Below are positions 26,547 through 37,454 of a DNA stretch of 64,000 nt, piece after piece. The position numbers and the translations under genes were made by a program. The notes beneath the pieces are model-generated. The model worked only from the letters and a program-made list of their open reading frames with translations, did no database searches and was not told the origin of the DNA. How positions within the stretch are numbered: position 1 is the stretch's first letter; every line of letters begins with the position of its first letter. This stretch comes from Paraphysomonas bandaiensis (taxonomy: Eukaryota > Chrysophyceae): the NCBI GenBank assembly GCA_965644295.1, contig CBFFRP010000298.1:620001-684000 (forward strand), written 5' to 3'.

Positions 26547-26905
26547 GCCTCAACAAAAACGAACTCGCACCTTTATGTGTTGTTCTGGAGGATAAGTACT
26601 AGAGAGATTTCTTTAGGAAACTAACGTAAGCAGCATATGTATAGTCAGCAGAAAACGTTCTTCCCATAGTGTCACTTGTGTATACAAATAAACAGGCATC
26701 CGGGAATGGGCCCATCTATATCAACAGTCTGTTTGCTTACTGCTTTCTCTTCGAGTGCTATAGAGCAAACGTGGTTGCAGCTTTGTGCTTGTGGTGATGC
26801 ACAAGAAGCTTTTGTAGCGTTATCAGAGTTAAGTACTAGTTGTAGTTATAAATTGCAATGTTAAATTAGTACTGACTCTTAAACGACTATTTCTAATGAT
26901 AAAAA
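26547..26905 (+). mobile_element. Dispersed 3'-anchored repeat (copy 2), diverged
   Basis: Begins with a decayed form of the family 5' end (CCTCAACAAAAACGAACTCGCACC) and carries the GTGGTTGCA...GCTTGTGGTGA...GCACAAG hairpin block. Ends in a decayed form of the 3' terminus (TTAAACGACTATTTCTAATGATAA). No TSD recognised. Confidence 0.6.
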
Positions 26906-27130
26906 GTTGATATTTCTGATAGGGGACACTTTATAAGCTTGCAATGTGCTCATTGGGGTTTTCCTCGAAACCAGTTTGCTTACTTACTAGCAATTAAATT
27001 TCGCTTTACAATATCATCGTGCAGAAGTATATATTGAGTATCTGATTATAACTTTTGAGCTAGTCGTAACTAGGATTTTAACGTATAACTGATTGGTGTA
27101 AAACTTCTTTATCTACTAGTTGAAGTATAG

Positions 27131-27298
27131 TAGTGAATGTCTTATTATTAGAAATAGGCGTTTAAGAGTCAGAACTATAAGTTAACATTGCAATTTATAT
27201 CTAAAACTAGTACTTAACTCTGATAACCTGCTATTTGGCGCTACGAAAGCTTCTTGTGCATCACCGCAAGCACAAAGCAGCAACCACTTTTGTCAAGA
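27131..27298 (-). mobile_element. Dispersed 3'-anchored repeat (copy 3), minus orientation
   Basis: Starts with the reverse complement of the family 3' terminus (TAGTGAATGTCTTATTATTAG) and runs through the hairpin block to the CAACCACTTTTG region, where it stops close to the GC-rich inverted-repeat element. Confidence 0.6.
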
Positions 27299-27312
27299 GG
27301 TATGATGGTTAA

Positions 27313-27621
27313 TCAGGGGGGCGCCCTTGGGGTAGGGGTCCGCGAAGCTTAAGGGAGGGTCATAGTTATGTAGATGTATGTCGACATAATGTAGATGAGA
27401 GCTGAAGTATATTCTTCTCCCTGACGTATTGATCAATGATTCCTCATGTATTAGTTTCGAACAGCTAGGCCCAACTCGCAGCTGAAGCCATTCAAAGACA
27501 CGACGGCGCCCCAATCCACTCCCTCGCCCATGTATCTCAGACTAGGTACACTCGACTCACTAATTCAGTATCCTCCTCCACAGGGTCCTGAGGAGCCGTA
27601 CCCCAAGGGGCGCCCCCCTGA
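27313..27621. mobile_element. Small non-autonomous element with GC-rich terminal inverted repeats
   Basis: TCAGGGGGGCGCCC(C)TTGGGGTA at the left end (from 27313) is repeated in inverse at the right end (to 27621), with partial matching continuing to ~30 bp per arm. The ~250-bp interior has no transposase. The arms are far more GC-rich than the surroundings. No clear TSD, so superfamily is undetermined; alternatively a stable cruciform repeat. Confidence 0.5.
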
Positions 27622-27713
27622 CTGATCTTTCTGTATTTTAATGTTAGGGTTAGTCTTCTTCTGTACCTTAAGGACTAACGTACGCAGAGAGCTTCTCCCT
27701 CACACACATGAAC

Positions 27714-27880
27714 GGAAGTGGTTGCACCTTGGTGCTTGAGGCGACGCACAAGCAGCTTCTGTAGCGTTACACAGTAGGATATGAGAATTTGTGCTAGGTT
27801 GTTACAGATGGTGTTCTTCATCTAACTACTTTTCTTGTTGGTTCTTGATGCCTACTACTAATAATATGACTTTAATACGA
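27714..27880 (+). mobile_element. Dispersed 3'-anchored repeat (copy 4)
   Basis: AAGTGGTTGCACCTTGGTGC, hairpin block, GTAGCGTTA...AGTAGGATAT, ending in a diverged 3' terminus (CCTACTACTAATAATATGAC). 5'-truncated and in opposite orientation to copy 3. Confidence 0.55.
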
Positions 27881-27984
27881 GCATCTTATTACTCCTTTTT
27901 TGAGTTTTTCTTAGTCCAGCTCCCAGTCTGAGCTTCCATTCGCTACCATATCCGCAACTGACATTAGGGTGTTAAAAGCCTAAA

Positions 27985-28262
27985 TAACTTCACATTGAAC
28001 TCACTCTAAAATCAGTTACTTGTGATCAACATTTCTTATTATTCGTTGTTATTCACTAAATTAATATCTCTTCTACCTTCTACCAATCTATATAATAGAC
28101 CTATGATAGTCACGATCGTCTGCAGTCAATATATTTCAGTCAATATAACATACTTCATATCTTATCATTAATTCATGTACTTCAGTGGTCAGCTACTGTG
28201 TTCTTCAACTAACGATTATAATTCGAATGCATTAAATAAAGCTTTTAATTGCGTACAAACTA
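27985..28262. repeat. Second diverged repeat family (member 2)
   Basis: Partner of 2930-3250 in the same order of shared words; see that entry. Ends undefined. Confidence 0.35.
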
Positions 28263-28521
28263 GCAAACTTCAACAAAACGATCACCATTTTTTATATATA
28301 TTCAAATCCTTTATTGCTTACCCACATAAAACGTAACAAATTCTCCGCCGTCAAGCAGATTTAAATAGTTTTTCTCGTCTAATATAAAATGTGTAATCAA
28401 GATTTTCCATGGTACTCGAATGAGGCAATTAAATTCACTCAACCCTAGAATACAGCGAACAACTTTTACATACTATTTCGAATACATAACAACTCTGATA
28501 CTACTAGATGCAGTAGCAGGG

Positions 28522-30380
28522 TTAATAGTCACCATTAAACTCCCTGTGAAATGTAGCTTCATCATCTAGCCAATTCAACAATTTCTTGGCCTTTAGTGCG
28601 GTGCTAGATGCCCACTCTGTGCGGTGACCGTGAACATATGTGGCGTACGTTGTCTTTCCAGTTGCTGCAAATGTATACTTAAGTATTCCGTGTGGCCGGC
28701 CATTGCTGAAATTACCCTCCAGCTTATCACCATTTACGTAAGTTGCCTCCCCTGTACACAAGTGAATATATTTCATAATCTGCACAAAAGGTAAGTGTAC
28801 CTTCTCCTTCCTTTACGTCTTCCACCCACGTACCCTTGTATTGCTTGAACCTATATAGGCTTCCAACCCCGCTGATGAACATTCTCTTAGGGTCACCACT
28901 CTCTCCATCTCTTAAATAGGTTTGTGATCCTTGTCCATGTCGCTTTCCACGCCGCATCTCACCTGAATATGTTCTTCCATCCTGACACACAAATTCACCC
29001 ACCCCATCGAAATATCCAATGCTGAACTGCCCCGTATAAACACAATAACCCTCGCCTTTATGACGAACGCCCATTGGACACACATACTTGACATTATTGG
29101 TGTTCCCAAATTCCTAATACACCAACCACAGTTTTAAATATAGCGCGATATATATTAACGTGTAGCTCGGGACTCATACATAGAATGCATATATCACCTC
29201 AGAGCCCATCCCATGTCTGAGACCATTCCAAAACTCCCCTCTATATTTCCCACCCTCTGTCTTCTGCAGCACGCCACTTCCATGCATATTATCGTCTTTC
29301 CATGCACCTTCGTATCTATTTCCACCTTTCCACACCCTTACACCAAGTCCGTTGCGCTTCCCATTGGGATCAGGAAAACTAATTCCAGACACGGGATTCA
29401 TGCTCCTATTCACATATTCACCCTGCCACAGAGATCACCACATCAAAATACAGATTTTCACTTGAAATCACCTCATAATAACCTCCATCACTCCATATAA
29501 ACTTCCCTTGGCCGTAGAAAAACCCGTGCATAAAACTTCCTTCATAGCGGTCCCCACTGGCATACCGCATTACACCTTTTCCATGCTTGTGTGCCTCAAC
29601 CCAGGATCCAATGTATTGGTCACCTACACAGCCAATGAGCTCAAATACTCACATTATCACTTGCCCACCATTGGCATATGACATGACGCCATCACCGTTA
29701 ATGCGGCCGTTGTAGAAGCTGCCAGTAAATCGATTGCCATTTACAAAGATCCTCACCCCTCGACCTTGAGGCTTTCCTTTGAACCACTCACCCTTATAGC
29801 TGCCCTGGTTCCGCCTCCATTTAAATTCTCCATTACCATGAAAGTATCCAGCCTTCATTCCTCCAGTATACTCATCCCCGGTGTGGTATTTCACAGAGTT
29901 ATTCTCACCACTGGCCCGTCCCTTGAACCACTCTCCTTCATACACGTCTCCCGCGCTAGTCTTGAGGACGCCATGACCGTGATACAAATCATTCTCAAAC
30001 ATTCCAGTATATGTATCATTCTTAGCGGAAACATAAAGCCCTTTACCATGCTTCTTTCCACACTTAAAAGATCCTTCATAACGATGTCGAGCTGATCGAT
30101 CGCCGTGCTCATTGACACCAGCATATATAAGCAGTCCAAAGCCCTCTGGCAAATCATTCACAAACTCCCCCACATACTTATTACCATTGCTATATCGTAG
30201 AGTACCTCTTCCATGCTTTAACCCATCCACAAACTCACCCTTAACAGTGTTGCGTTATACAGTCACAGTCACAGTCACTGTGTATACACACACCTCATAG
30301 ATATCTTTATTGGCATATATGCGCTTTCCTTTCCTGTATACTCTTCCATCATCTGTGAGCTTTATTCCTTTACTAGGCAT
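28522..30380 (-). CDS. MORN-repeat protein
   Basis: Six exons on the minus strand: 30380-30294, 30239-29669, 29623-29472, 29422-29198, 29113-28801, 28751-28522 (1578 nt, 525 aa; introns 45-54 bp and one of 84). Almost the whole protein is MORN repeats with the pattern Y-x-G-x(2-4)-G-x(2)-H-G-x-G, for example YEGEFVDGLKHGRGTL, YVGEFVNDLPEGFG and YTGMFENDLYHGHG; I count a dozen or more. Splice sites join repeats exactly (ANG|DQYIGSW, KEGEG|EATYVNG). MORN arrays form elongated beta structures used in cytoskeletal scaffolds, flagellar proteins and lipid-kinase regulators. No kinase or SET domain is attached, so the partner is unknown. It is divergent from the histidine kinase gene across the GTAT microsatellite. 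Confidence 0.9.
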
Positions 30381-31315
30381 ACTTATCAGTGCCCATTACG
30401 ACATGCACATGCACCGATCCACAGAGAGATATCGACAGTTACCACTCCATAATATAATGCACGTATGTATGTATGTATGTATGTATGTATGTATGTATGT
30501 ATGTATGTATGTATGTATGTATGTATGTATGTATGTATGTATGTATGTATGTATGTATGTATGTATGTATGTATGTATGTATGTATGTATGTATGTATGT
30601 ATGTATGTATGTATGTATGTATGTATGTATGTATGTATGTATGTATGTATGTATGTATGTATGTATGTATGTATGTATGTATGTATGTATGTATGTATGT
30701 ATGTATGTATGTATGTATGTATGTATGTATGTATGTATGTATGTATGTATGTATGTATGTATGTATGTATGTATGTATGTATGTATGTATGTATGTATGT
30801 ATGTATGTATGTATGTATGTATGTATGTATGTATGTATGTATGTATGTATGTATGTATGTGTGTATGTATGTATGTATGTATGTATGTATGTATGTATGT
30901 ATGTATGTATGTATGTATGTATGTATGTATGTATGTATGTATGTATGTATGTATGTATGTATGTATGTATGTATGTATGTATGTATGTATGTATGTATGT
31001 ATGTATGTATGTATGTATGTATGTATGTATGTATGTATGTATGTATGTACTTGTTGGCATGTACCTGTAGGTTTGTACTTGTACAGGAGGGATATCCTGA
31101 CGATGCCTTTAGTCGACTGCTATGTGTCCATACATGCCCACCTGTCTGAGTGAAGGGTGAGAATTTCAATTCCACCTCTTCAAACTATCTATCTAGATGG
31201 GCTTATTCCTCACCTACCTCACCTGAAAGACGATATGAGTCCATAGACTGTTCATCTCATTATTCTCATCACTAAAGCACACTGAGGACGACAGTCACAT
31301 TAATAAACTGTTCCA
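30381..31315. other. Divergent intergenic gap dominated by the GTAT microsatellite
   Basis: Between the start codons of the MORN and histidine kinase genes. Apart from the microsatellite (30463-31049), only ~80 bp and ~265 bp of ordinary sequence remain for promoters. Nothing else recognised. Confidence 0.6.
30463..31049. repeat. (GTAT)n microsatellite, about 587 bp (~147 units)
   Basis: Nearly perfect GTAT/ATAC tetranucleotide tract, with one visible interruption at 30861 (GTGT). It lies in the divergent promoter gap between the MORN and histidine kinase genes. Because four is not a multiple of three, each strand is open in all frames with the same four-residue periodicity; these frames are artefacts, not genes. 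Confidence 0.98.
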
Positions 31316-34215
31316 ATGTATTTATCTTCAGATACATCGAAAGCCACTATATTCGCCTTATGTTCCGTATCGGCTCTTCAGTCTTTTCTCCCATATGTCT
31401 TAGGCTTATCCCTGCAGTGTGAGGTGGAGCCCTCGGAATATAATGGAGCTGTCAGTTCTGATATTGTGAAGCATATGAACTTTTCTATGATGGTTGTATC
31501 TCTGATGCTTTCATTCGAGGCTCTACTGGATTACAATGCTCTCGATCTGCCTGCTTGGATTGTACATCCCCGGTGCTTACTCATTTTAGGGCACCTGTCC
31601 ACGAGTGTAGTGCTGTATGCTGTAGACAATGTTGACCACAGACAGCTCGTGTTGGCTATTTGTTGTCATTACGCTCGCAATTCCATATTTTGTGGGTGCG
31701 TTTTAATACAATTCTTCAACGACACACGAACTGCGAATATGCAGCGCTACCTAATTGTTATATTTGCTATTCTTATATCCACTAATATATACTACTTATG
31801 GTATCCGTTCGTAATAACTTCAAGTGCAGTACATCACACAGTACACACGATTCTGGTTGTTATATGTTGTGCGATGGCATTGCTGTACTGTGGTGACGGT
31901 TTACGCATGTACATCACTGTGCTGCGTCCTGGTCAAAGTGCGACTGTGATAGAGAAGTATACTATGTTAAATTACCTGTGCGTGGGTGTATTTTTCTTTG
32001 GTATCGTTATTGTGAACTATGCACATGATGCTCCGACGTGGTCATCAGCATCGAGAAGCGAGTTAGCGTGGTACTTAGGCCTTCATATGACTATTTTAGT
32101 AGCAGAGTTTTTGATACCAACGAAGATGGCCCAGCATAAAGCTGCATTAATGAAGGTAGGTAGTGCAAGTCCCTGCTGACACTGTATAATGGACTGGTAG
32201 GGTATACTTAAGTCGAAAAAGAATTTCGTGCGTTATATATCGCATGAGATTCGAACCCCATTAAACACAGGTGTGGTTTTGTCAATATAACTGCGATAAA
32301 ATGTAATACCGTGTGCAGTTTACATGGGCCTACAACTACTTTCCCCATCTTCAGTCACACTAAAATCCCTTTCAACGGGATCAGACACGCGTAGTCAAGT
32401 GCAGAGTACTGTCTCCGATTTATGCGAATCCTGCGAAACCGCGATTGAAATTCTGAATGATCTTCTTTTGTATGACAAAATAGAAGAAGGAAACTTAATT
32501 CTTTTTAGGGAAACTGTGGTGGTGAGCTCCTTTCTAAGAAAAATTATCAAGCCCTTTGAAATACAGGTTCGGACCTATTATAATATTTACGATTTAGTAT
32601 ATGCGATATGTCATTGACGTTTACTGCTACTCTTCTTGCATTTGTTGTGTATACCTGTATAAACGGCGAAAACAATTTCTCACAAGTTCCTTTGTCTTTC
32701 ACCTAGGCTGCTGCATCATCTGTGGCATTAGAATTTGATGAGCAGTGCAGTAACACCCCTCTCTCTTGTATTACAATATCTGTCGACAACAGCAAATTTT
32801 CCCAAGTGTTACGGAATCTAATCAGTAATGCACTTAAATTTACTCCCTCTTTTGGCAGAGTGACTGTCAAATGCTCTTTCATTCCAGAATGTGTCTACAG
32901 TCGGTCATTTTCAGGCAGTCGAAGGGAAAGGTCGCGGCAGTTTCATACATTGGTGCATAACGTGAGCAACGTACAGAAGATATACTGCGGTGGAGAGGTA
33001 TCGCCTGGAGTGAGTGAGAAGGGAAGACTTCGTATCGAGGTTAAAGACTCAGGTCCAGGAATATTACCGGTAAAATGCGTTTTGTTCAATCATACACCTG
33101 TAGCTATTTATTCGATTGATCTGACCAACCCGTATTGCTAGGAAAACCAGGGGAAACTATTCAATTCCATCGTTCAATTTGATGCTGCAGCTCTTCAGAA
33201 CGGCAAGGGTTCAGGGCTGGGTCTCTATTGTACGTGTCTGTGTTGCTTATGCAGAGTATTGTTGTAATCGTACTACCCACTCTGCAGAGTGCATTTATTG
33301 GCACTCTACTCACATTTGCTTTTGTCCGTGATCGTGGTTGATATCTGTTTTTTCTAGTGACAAATGCTATAATTCAGCGACATGGTGGAAGCATTGGTGT
33401 AGTATCATCGGGGATACCTGGCGAGGGGTCTCTCTTCTATGTTGAGATTGAAGCACTTAGGTCGCTCACAGATCTTATTCACGCAAACCCTGACAAAGAA
33501 GCTTCAATGTCTTCACGACAGCGAATTCCTTTATTGCCTGTAAATGGGGCTAGTGTTACATCGAATTGTTCCGACCTGCAATTGTCGAGTTTTCGACATA
33601 TGTCTGGTAGCTGCAGCAGTGAGATATTAGAAACTCCTAAAGTTTTCTCTCGAGCTCTCGTGTGTGATGATTCGCGGCTTAATCGTAAAATGATTGCTGC
33701 AGCCATCAAAAACCGCTTTGATGCGATTGACCAAGTGTGTACTTTTTTTCGTGAATATATTATAATGTACTGACTGATTTGATATTGCAGGCCGAAAACG
33801 GTGCAGTCGCAGTTGAAATGGTTCGAAACTCGTTACATGACGGTAATTTATACAGTGTAGTTTTTATGGACTGCGTAATGCCGGTCATGAATGGGCTGGA
33901 TGCAACGAGAGAAATGCGGTCCTTAGGATTTGAAGAACCCATTATTGCTGTTACTGGCAATGCTTTGCAGGATGATATTACAGCCTTCCGAACTGCAGGT
34001 GCAAATAGAGTAATTAGCAAGCCGATAAATATTTCGAGCTTAGAGGAAGTTTTCAGAGGTATACCGCCGCTTTGCTGCATGCTGTTGTTTACGTTTGACG
34101 TCGTTCAGATATAGCAAGGACACACATAAACAAGACATCTGTACAAGACCTTGAGAACCACCATACTTCAGAAGTATGTGAGGAAATTCAAGTTAGCAGT
34201 GTTGACGATGTGTGA
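31316..34215 (+). CDS. Membrane-bound hybrid histidine kinase with C-terminal receiver domain
   Basis: Eight exons: 31316-32155, 32213-32270, 32319-32566, 32707-33069, 33142-33229, 33358-33734, 33791-34058, 34109-34215 (2349 nt, 782 aa). The N-terminal ~270 residues are very hydrophobic, with about seven or eight membrane segments (e.g. YLCVGVFFFGIVIVNYA), and no known sensor fold. The DHp H-box HEIRTPLNT has its phospho-His at ~291. The ATPase domain has an N-box (VLRNLISNALKFTP), G1 (VKDSGPGILP) and G2 (GKGSGLGLYLTN). The receiver has an acidic pair (VCDDSRLNRKM), phospho-acceptor Asp ~685 (VFMDCVMP), VTGNA and the Lys of ISKPIN. All key residues are present, so phosphorelay from His to Asp is likely. 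A separate Hpt protein would be needed downstream; none is in the window. The final intron (34059-34108) is preferred over read-through to 34114 because it has normal size and a better C-terminus. Confidence 0.9.
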
Positions 34216-34750
34216 TTAATTTTCCAATTGACGTTTCATTTATTAAAAGCATGTTGTTGTTGATATTATATTGTAATACTACTTCCTGTGACATAGCTGT
34301 AGACTAATAGTGTTGTAAATTAATTGAAAATAGATTGCTCGACAGGTATACTTGAAGGTCATGCACAAGTTGGAAGCTGTTTTACGTTGTGTATTCCTTT
34401 CCTCTTTGCCACGATGTGATGACCTGGTTAAATATGAGAAAGATATCTGATGCATAAAGCTTTATTAAATATTGCAAAAGCATTAATGCTACAGTTATTC
34501 CTAGAACCGCTAACACGTAGTTCACTTAGATCGGTGTTCTTGATTTCATTGATATCAAACTATCTCATCAGTCGACATCAAGGGATATCAAATATGCAAC
34601 ATTGCTATATGTGTTGAGTCTGCAATATAATGTAATATATATTGTGCAGTTGAAGTGAGTTAATAGTGTACAATAGGTGAATTCAACTCAGACGTGTAAC
34701 GGGTGATTATAGTTAGAAAGGAATTAAATTCAGTTACTGATGTGTGACTA

Positions 34751-34916
34751 GCTTGCGGCGACGCACAAGCAGCTTCTGTAGCGTTAAATAGTAGGATAAT
34801 AGAATTTGTGCTGATTAGTTATGGGTAGAGGTCTAACTAGTAGACTAGTATTCAACTAGCCGCTATATCGGAACGGGTTTTTAACGCCTATTGCTAAATA
34901 AAAAGACATTCAATAT
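34751..34916 (+). mobile_element. Dispersed 3'-anchored repeat (copy 5), strongly 5'-truncated, with 11-bp TSD
   Basis: 166 bp that begins inside the hairpin block (GCTTGCGGCGACGCACAAGC) and ends in the family 3' terminus (TTGCTAAATAAAAAGACATT). Flanked by the perfect direct repeat ATGTGTGACTA at 34740-34750 and 34917-34927. Confidence 0.8.
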
Positions 34917-35479
34917 ATGTGTGACTATATAAGATATAGGAGTTACCGGTGGGCATATGATAAACAGATGATGTTGCTGAGAACAGATGCTTCACCAGAT
35001 GTTACACGAATATGTAATGAAGTGTTCAGATTAATAATTATAGTATCTTACTTGAAACTGCGTTGTGTTCAACAAAGCAAGACTAAGGTTTACGTGTAGA
35101 GCGAAGTTAACTTCAGTGAAATCCACCTGTGCATGCCACATGTAATGTACTTATAGTTATATTTAACCACGGGTATATTGTTCCGCGCTTAAAATTTTGA
35201 GGCGAGGAAGAAAAGCCCGAGATCTAAAATGTGGATAAGGAACGATACTCCTTGTCCCTATAGGTGAAATTGTAACTTATCCTCATGATATATCGAAAGC
35301 TTATATATCTAGAATCAAGAATCTATAGCTATCTGTAGCTTTGCTTGCTGTTAAAGGAAGTAGGCGTTCCCACCTTAAAATTAAGAAAACAAAGAAAAAT
35401 CAATAGGACTTTTAAGTAAGCTTAGGAATGACAACTGTGCTAGATTAATCCAAAACTATAATGGATGATGCCCACAACA

Positions 35480-35753
35480 AGTCGTAATTAAGATTGAAGA
35501 GAGTTTCTGTTCGAACCGGAATATTGAAATGGATAATCTATATTTGCCAGGTGCAAATATAAGCGTTCTGTTGACCCAATTCAGGTCAAGAAACACCCTT
35601 TTGGAACAATATGGAGATAAATACAATGTAGAACTCTTTGACGCTATGACTGTACACGATATCCCTGAAGCAAAGACATCGAAGAAAGGAAGTGCTGTAC
35701 TTGTAGACAAAGAAATAGTCAGCGGTAAGAAACACAGTAAGTGTAATCGATAG
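35480..35753 (+). pseudogene. Possible Ty1/copia-type pol remnant (pre-integrase region)
   Basis: In-frame stretch whose translation includes IKIEESF, NRNIEMDNLYLPGANISVL, then a charged region ending KKHSKCNR (ATG at 35529, stop at 35753). The 'DN-LYLPGA-NISVL' pattern resembles the segment before the integrase zinc site of copia-type polyproteins (typically 'NVLYVP...NLLSV'). There are stops immediately upstream and no integrase or reverse transcriptase alongside, so if correct it is a small dead fragment. Otherwise it is an orphan 74-aa frame. Confidence 0.3.
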
Positions 35754-35839
35754 TCATAACTTAGAACAATTTCATATTCGAAAACGATGTAGTCTAAGAA
35801 TCGTGCAGTAAAGTGACTTCTAAATTACACGTCGGTAAA

Positions 35840-36964
35840 CTAACACTTCTCTTTATTAGCATGATAGGTGACACTCATGTGGGGATATCTATCCCCTTGC
35901 ACAGGGTGGCTGGACAGAATACCGTCAATTTCAATCAAGTCTTCACTCGATAGCCTAACTTCCAAGGCCTGCAGATTTTCTTGCAAATGTTCAATGCTGG
36001 TGGTACCAGGAATAGGGATAACATCGTCTCCTTGTGCATGCAGCCACGCCAGTGCAAGCTGTGCCATCGTGCAATTCTTACGTTTAGCAACGGTTTCAAG
36101 AGCTTCTACTATAGAAATGTTGTGTTGCAGATGTTCTCCAATAAACCGTGGGTTTATTTTGCGATAATCATCATCACTCCACCCCATTTCCTCCAAATTC
36201 CGTATATGCCCAGTTAGAAACCCTCTGCCTAATGGGGAATACGCCACGATTTTAATACCTAAGTCCCTAACACAAAACATGTATGAGTTATATAGTTCGC
36301 CATACCTTACCCATACACCAGCACTTACAAGAGATGCACTATAAAATCCATTTCATGTCGACAATTAGACATACCTGCAAGTGGGTATAATTTCCTCTTC
36401 AGCATCACGAGACCACAGACTCCACTCCTGCTCTATATAGTCAATAGGAAATATCTTATGAGCTGCTTTGATAACCCCCGCACTAGCCTCGGATAATCCA
36501 ATTGCGCGGGCTTTGCCCTCATCAACCATTGCCTTTAAGCCTCTCATGCTCTCTTCGAGTGGAATATCTTGAGGCACTCGACAGAGAACCACAATATCAA
36601 TATAATCTACACCCAAAGTCTCAAGCGCATAATCTACATCAGCTCTTATGCCAGCCTCATCCCCTCTATTCACCCACACTGTCCCAGTCTTCTCAACAGG
36701 ACACCGTGTGTCCATTGCCACCTTAACCATTAGCTGAAGTTTCGATCTGTCAACAGTTTCAAGACATTTCTTAAGTAACCTGAGGTTACTTCCATATCCC
36801 TCTTCATTAAGGGGTCCATAGAATGTTGCAGTGTTAAATAGAGTGACGCCTGAAGACACAGCCGCTTGAAACACCTCGATATTACGAGCCTCATTCGTCT
36901 TGTCGGCTGAATAAAAGGCACTCATTCCCATCATCCCAAACCCTTGTGGAAATATCTTACTCAT
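35840..36964 (-). CDS. Aldo/keto reductase-family protein with altered catalytic tetrad
   Basis: Two exons on the minus strand, 36964-36375 and 36266-35840 (1017 nt, 338 aa), with a 108-bp intron that splits the CRDLGIKIVAYSPLGRG segment. AKRs are NADPH-dependent (alpha/beta)8 barrels. Family landmarks: FGMMGMSAFY at the N-terminus; GKARAIGLSEAS; QEWSLWSRDAEEEIIP; YSPLGRGFLTG; and the cofactor-binding IPIPGTTSIEHLQEN. This is the layout of the pyridoxal-reductase/auxin-induced AKR subgroup. The usual catalytic Asp-Tyr-Lys-His reads Asn44 (LFNTATFYG), Tyr49, Lys81, Cys128 (VVLCRV where HR is expected). Two of four catalytic residues are therefore changed, so ordinary reductase chemistry is uncertain although the NADP(H) site looks intact. 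Confidence 0.9.
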
Positions 36965-37454
36965 GTTGTGTTGTGTTATGAGTCTTCTATATAGTATCGA
37001 CTAGTATGCGGAGTATCATACAGTCATATTCATACTTTAGTTATCGGCAGCTACGAATAGAAGTTTCCAAGAGTGTGAATGGAACTACAGTACAATACCA
37101 ATGGAATACAGCAGAGTATGTGTGGGTATTCTTGTACGTCGATGTTGTCCTCCACTTTGTATACTGCACCGGTATACGGTATACCAATATCGTAGTGTGT
37201 CTATCATAGAAACCTGTTTGCCCCATTCTGTAATCGTATGTCATAGCCAAATCTCCGTACTGCTACATAATCACCAATTATTGCAGCTACTCTGCCGTAT
37301 TTACATGATAACGTTATGGTTTCGGGTTCATATCACACAAACGAATTATAGAACTCACACTAATATTGTGGGAAATTGTAAATGTATAAGTGAATGATAG
37401 GATGAAACTTGCTGTCACAGCCCTTGACCTGTTGCTATTGTTTTCTTTTATATA
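36965..37454. promoter_or_regulatory. Divergent gap between the aldo/keto reductase and the 155-aa gene
   Basis: About 490 bp with TACAGTACAATACC and ATACAGCAGAGTA near 37088-37116, only partial matches to the TGTACTGCTGTA word. No other signal recognised. Confidence 0.25.

Larger units (their letters stand above)
26018..28521. other. Repeat-rich intergenic region between convergent genes
   Basis: Holds dispersed-repeat copies 2-4 in both orientations, a ~309-bp element with GC-rich terminal inverted repeats (27313-27621), and a second repeat family at 27985-28262. No gene seen. Confidence 0.6.
34216..35839. other. Intergenic region between convergent genes
   Basis: Contains repeat copy 5 (34751-34916) and a short copia-like remnant (35480-35753). 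Nothing else recognised. Confidence 0.5.

Noticed and set aside
26676-26864. 62-codon frame containing LQLCACGDAQEAFVAL (a related frame at 52798-52980 has HGACGDAQAAFVA)
   Set aside because: Both are translations of the dispersed repeat's hairpin block, not a protein domain.
30310-31175. Long open frames of up to 279 codons on both strands across the GTAT tract
   Set aside because: They are the trivial result of a tetranucleotide repeat without stop codons; all frames encode the same four-residue period.
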